Shown: positions 25,493-33,875 of the stretch, in pieces
How the letters are laid out: every line of letters begins with the position of its first letter
How positions within the stretch are numbered: position 1 is the first letter of the stretch
Source: Pikeienuella piscinae
GTDB taxonomy: Bacteria; Pseudomonadota; Alphaproteobacteria; Rhodobacterales; Rhodobacteraceae
DNA: 64,000 nucleotides
Reading direction: 5' to 3'
NCBI RefSeq assembly: GCF_011044155.1
Contig: NZ_CP049056.1
Span: 3,228,001-3,292,000 of the forward strand
Translations under genes and position numbers: made by a program
Notes under the pieces: generated by a model
The model's database searches: none
What the model was told of the DNA's origin: nothing
Seen by the model: the letters and a program-made list of their open reading frames with translations, nothing else

Positions 25493-26650
25493 TCAATTGC
25501 GCAGCACCATGGCGCTGCCGCAAGTCATCGCGCCGGCGGTGGTGAGCGCGACTTCCGCGCCCGCGACCTGTCCCGGGCCGGCCTCGCCGCGGAGTTGCCG
25601 CACCGCTTCGAGAACATGGTTGAAGCCATGAATGTAGGCTTCAGAGAGAAGGCCGCCATGGGTGTTCACCGGAAGCGCGCCATCGCGCGCAATGGCGCCG
25701 CTGGCGCAATAGGGTCCGCCGTCGCCCGGCTTAATGAAGCCGAGGCCCTCCAACTGCATGATCACCGAATAGGTGAAGCAGTCGTAGATCTCGGCGACAT
25801 CGATATCCTTCGGGCCGACGCCCGCGCTCGCCCAGAGGTCGTCAGCGATAAATGCGGCGTAATTCTTGGAATGATCTGGCCAGCGGATCGCGTCGAACAG
25901 ATCCTCGCCTTGGTTCGGCCCGCCGCCATAGGCGCCGCCCATCAGGTAGACCGGCGGCTTCGCCATGTCGCGCGCACGCTCCGCATCCGTCATGAGAACT
26001 GCGCAGGCGCCGTCACTCTCGAGACAGATGTCGAGCATCCGGAACGGCTCGACGATGAAGCGAGACGCCATGTAGTCATCCATGGTGATCGGCGTGCGCT
26101 GCATCGCTCGCTCATTGAGCGCGGCGTTGTCGCGGAAGGTGATGGCGATCTGGCCGAGATGCTCGGCGCTGGTGCCGTATTCGATCATGTGTCGGCGCGC
26201 CCACATGGCCATCGCCTGCGGATAGGTGATCCAGCCATAGGGCGCGGTGTGCTGGGTAATTCCGCGAGCCTGCATCTGCCGGCCGCCACCGAGGCGAAAG
26301 CCGGAGCGCCCGTTCATTGCGCGAAAGCAGAGCACGTTCCTTGCGAGACCGGCCTCCATCGCCGCGGCGGCGGAAAGCGTAATGAGATTTGCGGCGTTTC
26401 CCCCGCCGGCGAAGTCCACCGCGTAGCCGACGTCGGGAATCCCCAGCGCGGTAGCGACAGCCATCGCCGGGGCGCTGTCGCCGAAATTGTAACTGACGAT
26501 CCCGTCGACGTCTTTCACGTCCACGCCGGCGTCATTTGCGGCCTTGAGGCAGGCTTCGACCGCGAGATTGAGAACCGTAGTCCCTGAATCCTTGCTGTAC
26601 GCGGTCTCGCCAACGCCGGCGATCGCATATTTGTCTCTCAGTCTGAACAT
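25493..26650 (-). CDS. Thiolase-fold protein (SCP-x/Ltp2-like, probable aldolase or non-thiolytic enzyme)
   Basis: 385 residues. It shows the SCP-x/lipid-transfer-type thiolase pattern (AIAGVGETAYSKDSGTT, EIYDCFTYSVIMQLEGLGF, NTHGGLLSEAYIHGFNHV). The nucleophilic cysteine of true thiolases is absent: the loop reads DFAGGGNAANL. In Ltp2-like aldolases the Cys is likewise missing and tyrosines act instead. With the DUF35 gene next door, retro-aldol cleavage of a beta-hydroxyacyl-CoA side chain is the best guess. It opens a minus-strand operon divergent from the hydratase at 26820. Confidence 0.8.
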   Translation of the reverse strand: MFRLRDKYAIAGVGETAYSKDSGTTVLNLAVEACLKAANDAGVDVKDVDGIVSYNFGDSAPAMAVATALGIPDVGYAVDFAGGGNAANLITLSAAAAMEAGLARNVLCFRAMNGRSGFRLGGGRQMQARGITQHTAPYGWITYPQAMAMWARRHMIEYGTSAEHLGQIAITFRDNAALNERAMQRTPITMDDYMASRFIVEPFRMLDICLESDGACAVLMTDAERARDMAKPPVYLMGGAYGGGPNQGEDLFDAIRWPDHSKNYAAFIADDLWASAGVGPKDIDVAEIYDCFTYSVIMQLEGLGFIKPGDGGPYCASGAIARDGALPVNTHGGLLSEAYIHGFNHVLEAVRQLRGEAGPGQVAGAEVALTTAGAMTCGSAMVLRN

Positions 26651-26696
26651 GATGCCCGCTCCTGCCAGTCTCGTGTCTTTCTATCCTCTTTTCCGG

Positions 26697-26707
26697 TTGC
26701 CGGACAA
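26697..26707. promoter_or_regulatory. Second FadR-family operator match
   Basis: TTGCCGGACAA, one mismatch from TNGTNNNACNA. It lies 46 bp before the thiolase-like start. On the minus strand it begins TTGTCC, which could be a -35 with GATAGAA about 17 bp on. Confidence 0.45.
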
Positions 26708-26759
26708 GAGGGCGAGCGCAAGAGTTGCATTTCATGCCCTCTAGTGTCGCCTTGACCAT

Positions 26760-26770
26760 TTGTCGGACAA
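26760..26770. promoter_or_regulatory. FadR-family operator between divergent operons
   Basis: TTGTCGGACAA is a perfect palindrome around one base and a perfect match to TNGTNNNACNA. Its first half may serve as a -35 (TTGTCG), with TAAAAT at 26785-26790 as the -10 for the hydratase gene; the 19-bp spacing is long. The GntR/FCD gene at 29282 is the likely source of the regulator. Confidence 0.6.
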
Positions 26771-26819
26771 GTATACAGTCGGGCTAAAATGATGCTCCAG
26801 AGGAGGATAGGCGACGGAT

Positions 26820-27617
26820 ATGGGCGATACAGAAAGACCTCTGGTGCTCAGCGTGCGCGACGGGAATCACGTTACGTTGACGCTGAACCGCGCCGAGCAA
26901 CTGAATCCTCTCGACCGGCGAACGATCGCGGCGCTGCGGTCGGCCGTCGCCGAGATCGAGGAGCAAGAGGATATCAGCGTAGTCGTGATCCGCGGCGCGG
27001 GTCGGGCCTTTTCCGCCGGCGGCGACCTTGAGGGATACCTGGACCTCTATCGAGATCGTCGGAAGTTCATGCGATTCCTGCGCGATTTCCAGGCTCTTCT
27101 GGAAACCATTGAACGATCCGAAAAGACTTTCATCGCGGTGGTGCAAGGCCATTGCGTGGCCGGCGGGCTGGAACTGGTGCTGGCGTGCGATATCGTTCTC
27201 GTCGCCCATGAAGCGCGGATCGCCGACGGCCATCTCAACTTCGCACAACTTCCGGGCGCGGGTGGATCGCAGCGGTTGCCGCGGGCGATCGGCGCGCTTC
27301 GGGCCAAGCTCCTGATCCTGACCGGGCGAATGATCGACGGCGTTGAGGCGGAACGCATCGGTCTCGCCAGTCTGGCGGCGCCGCTCGACTCCCTCGACGA
27401 AACGCTGGCGGAGCTTCTGAAAGACTTGGACGCGCACAGCCCGCTCGGACTCAGAAGCGCGAAATACCTCGTTAACAGTGGGGCGCTTCCCGGGCGAGAT
27501 CTCGGACTTGAGCTCGAACTCACCCATGTCCACCATTACGCCACCACGTCGCGGGACGCCTCGGAGGGCTTGATCGCCTTCAGGGACAAGCGCAAGCCGG
27601 ACCTCCGAGGCGAATAG
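26820..27617 (+). CDS. Enoyl-CoA hydratase/isomerase family protein
   Basis: 265 residues of the crotonase fold. The oxyanion-hole motifs are GAGRAFSAGGDLEG (first) and GHCVAGGLELVLACD (second), followed by LPGAGGSQRLPRAIG. A GGAGGA sequence precedes the ATG. It should hydrate an enoyl-CoA made in the island. Twelve bases separate it from the PaaK-like gene. Confidence 0.9.
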   Translation: MGDTERPLVLSVRDGNHVTLTLNRAEQLNPLDRRTIAALRSAVAEIEEQEDISVVVIRGAGRAFSAGGDLEGYLDLYRDRRKFMRFLRDFQALLETIERSEKTFIAVVQGHCVAGGLELVLACDIVLVAHEARIADGHLNFAQLPGAGGSQRLPRAIGALRAKLLILTGRMIDGVEAERIGLASLAAPLDSLDETLAELLKDLDAHSPLGLRSAKYLVNSGALPGRDLGLELELTHVHHYATTSRDASEGLIAFRDKRKPDLRGE

Positions 27618-27629
27618 ATCGAGGCAGCC

Positions 27630-29024
27630 ATGACCGTCCACCAGTCCAGAATTCTAGCCGAATTCGAAGCGATGACGCGCCGGGAGATCGAGGCGCTGCA
27701 ACTCGCGAAGCTGAAAAGGCTGCTCGAACGAGTCCATGCTGGAAACGGCTTTCACCGCGCGCGCCTCGACGCGGCCGGCATCCGTCCCGACGGCATCGGA
27801 AGCCTCGCCGAGTTCAGCGCACGCACGCCCACCATGTCGAAGGCCGATTGCCTGGCGGATCAGGAGGCGCACCCCCCTTTCGGCGCGCGGGTCGGCCAGC
27901 CGCGCGAGGACGTCGCGCTCATGAATCTCACCGGTGGCACTTCCGGCCAGGGGCAGGAGATTTACGGTCGCACCAGCCGCGATATCGCGATGCAGGGGCA
28001 TCTGCATTATCTGCCATGGGCGCTTGCTGGCCTTCGCCGCGGCGACGTGGCCTTGAACTGCGTCCCGGCCGGAGGGCTGACCACCGGCGGTTGGGGCCCG
28101 ACGGAAGGCTTCAGGGTCGCCGGCGCAACCTCCTATCCGGTCGGGGGGGTCATGACGACCGACGCCAAGATCGATCTGATGCGCCGCTTCGGCGAGTTTC
28201 ATTTCATCTATGCCTCGACCAGCTATCTGAACACGCTGACAGAAGCCTGCCGCCGTCGCGGCGTCGATCCGCGGAAGGAGTTTCCCATGCTCCGCACGCT
28301 CTACACCGCGGCCGAGAGCTACCCGATCGAATGGGCGCTGCGGATACAGGCGTTCTGGGGCGCGAGGCTCCATGAGGGATACGGCAGCACGCAGGCCGCG
28401 GGTTTCAGCGCCGGATCCTGCGAAGGCGCGATCGAAGGCGATGAGCGGGGCGTGATGTACGCCTTTGAATGGCATAATATATTCGAGATACTCGATCCGG
28501 AGACAATGGACCCGGTCGGCCCTGGCGAGGAAGGCGAGATCGTCCTGACCAATCTCGACGTCGTCGGCTCGCCGGTGATCCGTTTCCGAACCGGCGACAA
28601 GGCGCGCTACGTGCCGCCGGGCGCGCGCTCGAAGCGCGCCTGGACCGGAATCGAGGCGGGCACGCTCGGCCGGATCGACGACATGATGAAGATTCGCGGT
28701 AACAACATGTGGCCAAGCGCCGTGGATAGCGTCATCTTTCGCGACGAACGGATTTCGGAATACGCTGGACGCGTCTACACGAGTAACGAAGGAAAGACCT
28801 GTGTCGAACTTCGTCTCGCGCTGCGCGGCGAGGGGCTGGAGTTGAACGCGGCCGAGCGCGCCGCCCTGCTCGCGAAGCTCGCTGGGGAAGTGAAGCAGAA
28901 GACGAACATCAACATGGATCTGGTGGTCGTGGATCGCTCCGCCCTGCCGACTTACGACTACAAGAGCCGGCGCTGGAAGGACGAACGCGCAGAGGGCTAT
29001 CGGACCGGAGCGGCGACGCAATGA
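27630..29024 (+). CDS. Phenylacetate-CoA ligase family protein (PaaK-like)
   Basis: 464 residues of the adenylate-forming PaaK branch. The N-terminal helical start (LLERVHAGNGFHRARLDAAGI), nucleotide loop NLTGGTSGQGQEIY, HEGYGSTQAAG, and the C-terminal IRFRTGDKARYV and GRIDDMMKIRGNNMWPSAVD are all typical. It is a second acid:CoA ligase in the island, so two different acids, or an acid at two stages, may be activated. Its stop overlaps a small gene's start. Confidence 0.87.
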   Translation: MTVHQSRILAEFEAMTRREIEALQLAKLKRLLERVHAGNGFHRARLDAAGIRPDGIGSLAEFSARTPTMSKADCLADQEAHPPFGARVGQPREDVALMNLTGGTSGQGQEIYGRTSRDIAMQGHLHYLPWALAGLRRGDVALNCVPAGGLTTGGWGPTEGFRVAGATSYPVGGVMTTDAKIDLMRRFGEFHFIYASTSYLNTLTEACRRRGVDPRKEFPMLRTLYTAAESYPIEWALRIQAFWGARLHEGYGSTQAAGFSAGSCEGAIEGDERGVMYAFEWHNIFEILDPETMDPVGPGEEGEIVLTNLDVVGSPVIRFRTGDKARYVPPGARSKRAWTGIEAGTLGRIDDMMKIRGNNMWPSAVDSVIFRDERISEYAGRVYTSNEGKTCVELRLALRGEGLELNAAERAALLAKLAGEVKQKTNINMDLVVVDRSALPTYDYKSRRWKDERAEGYRTGAATQ

Positions 29025-29200
29025 AGACGCGGGACATGAGCATCGAGCGCCAGCGCCAGATCGCCGCCGAGATCGTCGAACTCGCGCGCCAACTGGAAAC
29101 CGAGGGCGATCTTCTCATCGAAGGTCACTGCCACCATCTGCGTGAACGGGCGGAAGCCGTCATTGTGGTTCTCGAAACCTCTGTGGATTCCGTGTCATAG
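29021..29200 (+). CDS. Small 59-residue protein, translationally coupled to the PaaK-like gene
   Basis: Starts at the ATG overlapping the ligase stop (ATGA) and ends at TAG 29198-29200. The sequence is charged and helical with a regular heptad-like pattern (RQRQIAAEIVELARQLETEG) and a GHCHH motif in the middle. I recognise no family. The overlap and the protein-like composition argue for a real gene; a regulatory or stabilising partner for the ligase is possible. Confidence 0.55.
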   Translation: MKTRDMSIERQRQIAAEIVELARQLETEGDLLIEGHCHHLRERAEAVIVVLETSVDSVS

Positions 29201-29217
29201 TATCCGCATTGACGCTT

Positions 29218-29249
29218 CCGTGGCGCCTGGAAGCCCCCCGGCGCCACGG
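29218..29249 (+). terminator. 10-bp stem hairpin before the FadR-family gene
   Basis: CCGTGGCGCC / GGCGCCACGG, a perfect 10-bp stem with a 12-base loop, between the small gene's stop and the regulator start. There is no T run. It may end the upstream operon or attenuate the regulator gene. Confidence 0.45.
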
Positions 29250-29281
29250 CGGAGCGTGAACGACAGGAAGCGAGCGCCAAT

Positions 29282-30043
29282 TTGGCTGACCAATTATTTG
29301 ACAAGCTCACTGTAAACCCCGCCTATCGCGTGGTCGCCGAAGCGATCGAGCGCAATATTGTGACGGGGCGACTGAAAGCGGGGGACCGCCTCCCATCGGA
29401 AATGGAGCTCGCGAAGCAATTCGGCGTCCACCGCTCCACGGTGCGCGAGGGTATTCGCCTCCTTGAGCAGAGCGGCCTGGTGACGCGATCCGGCCGCACG
29501 ACGCTGGAAGTCACGCTGCCGCATTTTCAGGTGCTCGCGACGCGCGCTTCGCGGGCGCTGTCGATGCATGACGTCTCGTTCCGCGAGCTCTGGGACGCGT
29601 CGATGCTGACCGAACCGGCCGCTGCCGAGGCGGCCGTAGATCTCATCACCTCCGAGGAGATCGATGCGCTTCGAGCTAATATCGACGCGATGGCGGCGAG
29701 CGTGCCGGACACGGAGGAGTTCGTCCGCCTCGACACCGAGTTTCATGACCTCCTCGCTGCGGCGTCACACAACAAGGTCCTGATGATGATGAGGGAGCCG
29801 GTGAGCCTTCTTTTTCTGCCGGCCGGTCGCCAGATACTGCCGCGACTAAAGACCTATGACCGCGTCGTCGCCGCTCATGAAGAAATCCTGAAGGCGATCA
29901 TCGCACGCGACAGAAAAACCGTATGCGAATGGATGAATCGGCATATGAGCGACTTCAGACGGGCCTATGTCCGCACCGGACTCGACCTCGACGCCCCTAT
30001 GGAGATGCCCGAAGGCGCCGCGATGATGCAAAGATCGAATTGA
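29282..30043 (+). CDS. FadR-family (GntR/FCD) transcriptional regulator
   Basis: 253 residues if the TTG at 29282 is used. The N-terminal winged helix is clear (GRLKAGDRLPSEMELAKQFGVHRSTVREGIRLLE). The C-terminal FCD domain keeps the metal-binding pattern Asp/His in RLDTEFHDLL, His in AAHEEIL and His in MNRHM. FCD regulators bind carboxylic acids or acyl compounds and recognise TNGTNNNACNA-type operators. Matches to that operator occur upstream of three transcription units in this island, so it is probably the local repressor. Confidence 0.88.
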   Translation: MADQLFDKLTVNPAYRVVAEAIERNIVTGRLKAGDRLPSEMELAKQFGVHRSTVREGIRLLEQSGLVTRSGRTTLEVTLPHFQVLATRASRALSMHDVSFRELWDASMLTEPAAAEAAVDLITSEEIDALRANIDAMAASVPDTEEFVRLDTEFHDLLAAASHNKVLMMMREPVSLLFLPAGRQILPRLKTYDRVVAAHEEILKAIIARDRKTVCEWMNRHMSDFRRAYVRTGLDLDAPMEMPEGAAMMQRSN

Positions 30044-30378
30044 GCGTCAGGGCTCTTCCGCCCCTCACTGACTCATTTGTCCCGGCAGTCCCAATATGAT
30101 CTCCGGGCTCGAATGGAACGCCGATATCAGCGCAAGAGGCGCCGCCGCGCGCGGCGTAGTTCCCAAGTGCCCGCGCCCACGCCGAGACGCAGGCGCTGAT
30201 GACGAAGACCGACAAGGCGTCGCCACCTATACGCCGCCCACACTGTCAATCGGCATTCAATCGTGAGCCCTCATCGGCGCCCAATATCGCCCCCTCCGGA
30301 GCTGAGCTGGCCCGGCGCCGCGTAGTCCTCTTGTAACGGAGCGGCGGCGGGCCAGCGGTGGGCCCGTTTGGGCTATGC

Positions 30379-31101
30379 TCAGTTCTTTAAGCGCCAGCTT
30401 TCGTTGCCGGTTTCGACGATCTCGCAGTGGTGCGTGAGACGGCCCAGGAGCGCCGTGGTCATCTTGGCCTCGCCGAAGACGGTCGGCCATTCGCCGAATG
30501 CGAGGTTTGTCGTGACGATGATCGATGTCCGCTCGTAAAGCTTGCTGATGAGGTGGAACAGGAGCTGGCCGCCGGTCTGGGCGAAGGGCAAATAGCCGAG
30601 TTCATCCAGGATCAGGAAGTCGAGGCGGGAGATCAGGTCGGCAGTGCGCCCCTGCCTTTCTGCGCGGGCCTCGGCGTCCGGTTTGTTCACCAGATCGACG
30701 ACATTGAAGAACCGGCCCCGTCGTCCGGCGCGAATGCAGGCGCGGGCAATGCTGACGGCGAGATGGGTCTTGCCGGTTCCGGTGCCGCCGATCAGGACGA
30801 GATTGCGCTGATGGTCGAGGAAGTCTCCGGTGGCCAGGTCGCGGACCAGGGTCTCGTTGATCTCGGTCGCCTCGAAGTCAAACTCTTCCAGTTCCTTGGC
30901 CAGGGGCAGTTTGGCGATGGTCATCTGGTATTTGATCGAGCGGGCCTGCTTCTCAGATATCTCGGCGGTCAGCAGGTCGCCAATAATTTTCTGCGGGTCG
31001 TGTTGGCGTTTCAGCGCCGTCGTGATGATCTCATCGTAAGACGCCCTCATCCCGTAGAGCTTCAGTTTTCCCATCGCATCGATCACGTCTGAACGTTCCA
31101 T
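30379..31101 (-). CDS. istB: IstB, IS21 transposition helper ATPase
   Basis: 240 residues, full length for IstB. Walker A is [13 protein letters not shown], Walker B is [12 protein letters not shown], followed by [14 protein letters not shown] and a C-terminal [15 protein letters not shown]. IstB loads DNA for the IstA transposase. The transposase gene next to it is truncated. Confidence 0.93.
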   Translation of the reverse strand: MERSDVIDAMGKLKLYGMRASYDEIITTALKRQHDPQKIIGDLLTAEISEKQARSIKYQMTIAKLPLAKELEEFDFEATEINETLVRDLATGDFLDHQRNLVLIGGTGTGKTHLAVSIARACIRAGRRGRFFNVVDLVNKPDAEARAERQGRTADLISRLDFLILDELGYLPFAQTGGQLLFHLISKLYERTSIIVTTNLAFGEWPTVFGEAKMTTALLGRLTHHCEIVETGNESWRLKN

Positions 31102-31468
31102 CTGTCGCTCTCCTCAGGCTGTCGTAGCGATCGCAGTTGGCGGCGGGCTCGCAGGCCAGCTTCAACGCATCCGGCGTCGTGATTGTCAGGGGCGGTGGCG
31201 GCTCGCGGCGCCGGGCCAGAATGTTCAGAACGACGCCTGCGGAATGGACGTTGTGAGACAGGGTCTCGGCGCAGGCGGCTTCGACGGCGTCAATGCCATC
31301 GGTGAGCACGGCCCCGAGGATCTCGACCACCTGCCGATCACCGCCGGGCTGACGCTCCAGCTTGCGCTGAACGCGGCGGAGCGCGATCGGCAGGTCCCAT
31401 TCCTTAAACGGCGCCCCGTCGCGAAGGGCGCCGGGCTTGAGGGTCAGAACGGGTATGTAATGCAGGGG
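31031..31468 (-). pseudogene. istA transposase, C-terminal fragment
   Basis: From PLHYIPVLTLKPGALRDGAPF to RYDSLRRA the frame matches the C-terminal ~120 residues of IS21 IstA. Upstream of this point homology ends abruptly; the preceding residues up to a possible start at 31612 look unrelated. The catalytic DDE core is gone. Confidence 0.8.
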
Positions 31469-31650
31469 AACCGCGCGCCCGATAGGCCGTGATCCGCGAG
31501 CAGCTTCTTGTAGCCACCGCCATTTCGGTCGGCTAGGAGGAGAGGAGCCTATTGGAAGTCGCCGCCGCGAACCGGCCGCCCGCGCGGCTCTGGCGCTGGC
31601 GCAATTCGACACCCGGCGGCGGCGCTGCGAAAGCCTGTTGGAGACACCCG

Positions 31651-31983
31651 ATGAAAATACCCGAGCTCGCCTTCACCTTGACCGACTGGTCGAGCGTCCC
31701 CGCGACCGAGCACCCGGGGGAGACCGGCGTCGCCTATTGGCGCACACTCATGGTCGGCGACATACGCATCAGGGTGGTGGAATACAGCCCGGGATACCTG
31801 GCGGACCATTGGTGCGACCGGGGCCATATCCTTTACGTGCTGGAGGGTGAGATGGAGACGGAGCTGAAGGACGGCCGCCGTTTCAAGATGGCCGCCGGGA
31901 CGAGTTATCAGGTCTCCGATCACGGCGACGCGCCGCATCGATCGATCACCGAGAATGGCGCGAAGCTGTTTATCGTCGATTGA
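31651..31983 (+). CDS. Small cupin (DHCW-motif type)
   Basis: 110 residues from the ATG at 31651, with GGAGA upstream. A single beta-barrel cupin is visible: EYSPGYLADHWCDRGHILYVLEGEMETELKDGR, including the DHWCDRGH metal-ligand region of DHCW-motif cupins. Function is unknown. It lies between the broken IS21 and a LysR gene and has no evident operon. Confidence 0.75.
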   Translation: MKIPELAFTLTDWSSVPATEHPGETGVAYWRTLMVGDIRIRVVEYSPGYLADHWCDRGHILYVLEGEMETELKDGRRFKMAAGTSYQVSDHGDAPHRSITENGAKLFIVD

Positions 31984-32506
31984 AAAACGCGGAAACGGAG
32001 GCGCGTCGTCGACCGGAGGGGAAATACGCCCCGCCACGACGCCCCCTCCGCCCCTACGGCGCGATGCCCGGCTGACCCGGATCCTCACGTCTTGCTCTCA
32101 TGTTCCGGGTCGCCCTCCGAGTGTCTAATGGAGCGCCTCTCAGAAAGATGCGGAGCGATGTCGATCGGCGTGGAATAAAGGCTCCGGCAATCCCGCTTGA
32201 TGCCTTTCCGCCGCCAGATGTCGCGACCCCGATTGGAGAGTGGCGATATCTGGACCGGAGCCGAAGCGGAGCGCGCTCTTCGGCTCGGTCGTTCAGAGGT
32301 TTGCGCACGGTTCGGAGCTGCTCCCGGTGATCGCGTGGCCTCGGGTCGGGGCGGCATCTGTCGCCCCGGCGCGCCGGCTCAGAGTCAGTGACAAGGCGGA
32401 ACTTCAGGGCGGGTCGATGCGGCGACAGGCCCACGTGTCGTATCACGGCCTCGTTGGCGCCAGGACCTGGATGAGAGCGCCGCAACCGCAGGGCGGTGTC
32501 CCGTTC
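31984..32506. other. 523-bp region with no recognised gene
   Basis: Short frames on both strands overlap here, but none has a recognisable motif, clear ribosome binding site or consistent coding signature. It may hold decayed sequence linked to the IS21 insertion. Confidence 0.5.
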
Positions 32507-33400
32507 TCATGTCTTCCGCGCCGTCATGGCTTCGCTGAGCGCATCCGCAAGCGCGCGGACCCGCCGGGGCTGCGCCCGCCCGGGCGGGAACATCATTTGG
32601 AGCGGGTAGGGGGCTGCGGCGTGGTCTTCGAGCAGCGCGACAAGTCGGCGCGCTTCGAGGTCGCGTGCGACGTCGAGTTCGGATTTCAGGATGATCCCAT
32701 GCCCCTCCAGCGCCCATTGCCGCACCAGTGAGCCATCATTGGCGATCTTGTCGCCGCGCACGATGACTGTCTGCTGCTTCTTGCCCGTACCGAACCGCCA
32801 GACATTGTCGAGCGTCGCTCCGAAACGCATGATCAGGCAGTTGTGTTGCGCCAGGTCGGCGAGGGTTTCCGGCGCGCCGTGAGCAGCGACATAGGAAGGG
32901 GCGGCGCAGACGACTCGACGAAAATGGCCGACGTTGCGCGTTCTCAACGTGCTGTCGGTGACCGCGCCATAGCGCAGCGCCAGATCGAATCCCTGGCCGA
33001 CGATATCGATGTAGCCATCCGACAAGAGCAGTTCTATCGAGATCGCGGGATTCTCGGTGGTGAAGCGCGAGACCGCCTCGGAGACGATGGATCGGCCAAG
33101 ATCGATCGGCGCGCTGACGCGGATCGAGCCGGAGAGGGTCTCGGCCCCGTGGCGGATGCGCGTCTCTAGCTCTTCGATCTCACCCAGGATCACCTTGGCC
33201 CCGCTGAGCAGGGTGCGCCCCGCGTCGGTCAGGCTCAACGAGCGCGTCGTGCGGTTGAACAGGACAACACCGTAGTGCGCCTCCAGCGAGGCGAGGCGTT
33301 CGGAGACCGTGGAGCTCGACAGGCGGGCTTCGCGCGCGGCCGAGACAAGGCTGCCCTTCTCTGCAATTGTCAGGAAAAGGCGGATGTTGTCGATCAACAT
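32507..33400 (-). CDS. LysR-family transcriptional regulator
   Basis: 297 residues. N-terminal helix-turn-helix (FLTIAEKGSLVSAAREARLSSSTVSERLASLE) and a typical substrate-binding domain after residue 90. It is divergent from the broken monooxygenase, dehydrogenase and VOC genes and probably controls them, as LysR proteins usually do for divergent neighbours. The repeated CGGATT pair at 33414-33421 in the shared gap is a possible binding element. Confidence 0.88.
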   Translation of the reverse strand: MLIDNIRLFLTIAEKGSLVSAAREARLSSSTVSERLASLEAHYGVVLFNRTTRSLSLTDAGRTLLSGAKVILGEIEELETRIRHGAETLSGSIRVSAPIDLGRSIVSEAVSRFTTENPAISIELLLSDGYIDIVGQGFDLALRYGAVTDSTLRTRNVGHFRRVVCAAPSYVAAHGAPETLADLAQHNCLIMRFGATLDNVWRFGTGKKQQTVIVRGDKIANDGSLVRQWALEGHGIILKSELDVARDLEARRLVALLEDHAAAPYPLQMMFPPGRAQPRRVRALADALSEAMTARKT

Positions 33401-33504
33401 TATACGGATTTACCGGATTATTATTTCGAGTGATGCCCGTTTATCCGTCTCAGCCGCGCATGTATATCCCCGTCAACGCCACAGACATCCGAAGGAACGC
33501 CCCA

Positions 33505-33795
33505 ATGTCCAAGCTGACCATCGTCGCCGACATCCATGCCAGGACCGACCAGGTCGAACTGGTGAAGGCCGAGCTGCTCAAGTTGGCGCCGATCACCCGC
33601 GCCGAGGTCGGCTGCGTCAACCATGACCTGCACCAGGGCAACGAAGACCCGGCGCATTTCAACTTCTACGAGAACTGGGAAAGTCGAGAGATCTAGCAAG
33701 AGCACATGGACGCCCCGCGTCTGGCCGCCTACATGGCCGCCACCGAAGGCGCGGTTGACCAGTTCATCCTCGCCGAGATGACCCAGATCGACTGA
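33505..33795 (+). pseudogene. ABM-type quinol monooxygenase gene interrupted by an amber codon
   Basis: From the ATG at 33505 the frame reads a small antibiotic-biosynthesis-monooxygenase domain (MSKLTIVADIHARTDQVELV, FNFYENWESREI) but meets TAG at 33694-33696. The same frame then continues with the family's normal ending (QEHMDAPRLAAYMAATEGAV) to a stop at 33793-33795. In relatives this position is Trp, so TGG to TAG is the simplest explanation. Such small dimeric enzymes oxidise quinols or act on reactive aldehydes. The truncated 63-residue product lacks the last strands. Confidence 0.8.
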
Positions 33796-33802
33796 ACCGC
33801 TT

Positions 33803-33831
33803 CCCTCTCCCGCGCCCTGCGCGGGAGAGGG
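33803..33831. repeat. Perfect 13-bp inverted repeat (possible terminator)
   Basis: CCCTCTCCCGCGC / GCGCGGGAGAGGG with a 3-base loop, just after the monooxygenase frame. It resembles intergenic palindromes that are dispersed in many proteobacterial genomes. It could terminate transcription, though no T run follows. Confidence 0.6.
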
Positions 33832-33875
33832 ACCTGCGCGCTGTCGCGCAAGAGCCTTTTGCCCCCTCCAGGAGA

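Larger units (their letters stand above)
30244..31468 (-). mobile_element. IS21-family element, truncated
   Basis: Contains an intact istB and the last part of istA. The end at 30244 begins TGTCAATCGG, followed by short internal repeats (CAATCG, TCAATCG, CCCAATATCG) as in IS21-type ends. The istA side is cut at about 31468, and no matching terminal repeat was found there. The element is probably immobile alone, though IstB could act in trans. Confidence 0.75.

Noticed and set aside
27654-29021. A long open frame (455 residues) on the minus strand opposite the PaaK-like gene.
   Set aside because: It mirrors the ligase gene in reverse, has no motifs and is Arg/Ala/His-rich, as expected for the antisense of GC-rich coding DNA.
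32240-32731. A 163-residue plus-strand frame across the LysR 3' end.
   Set aside because: Half lies antisense to the LysR gene and the rest shows no motif or ribosome binding site.
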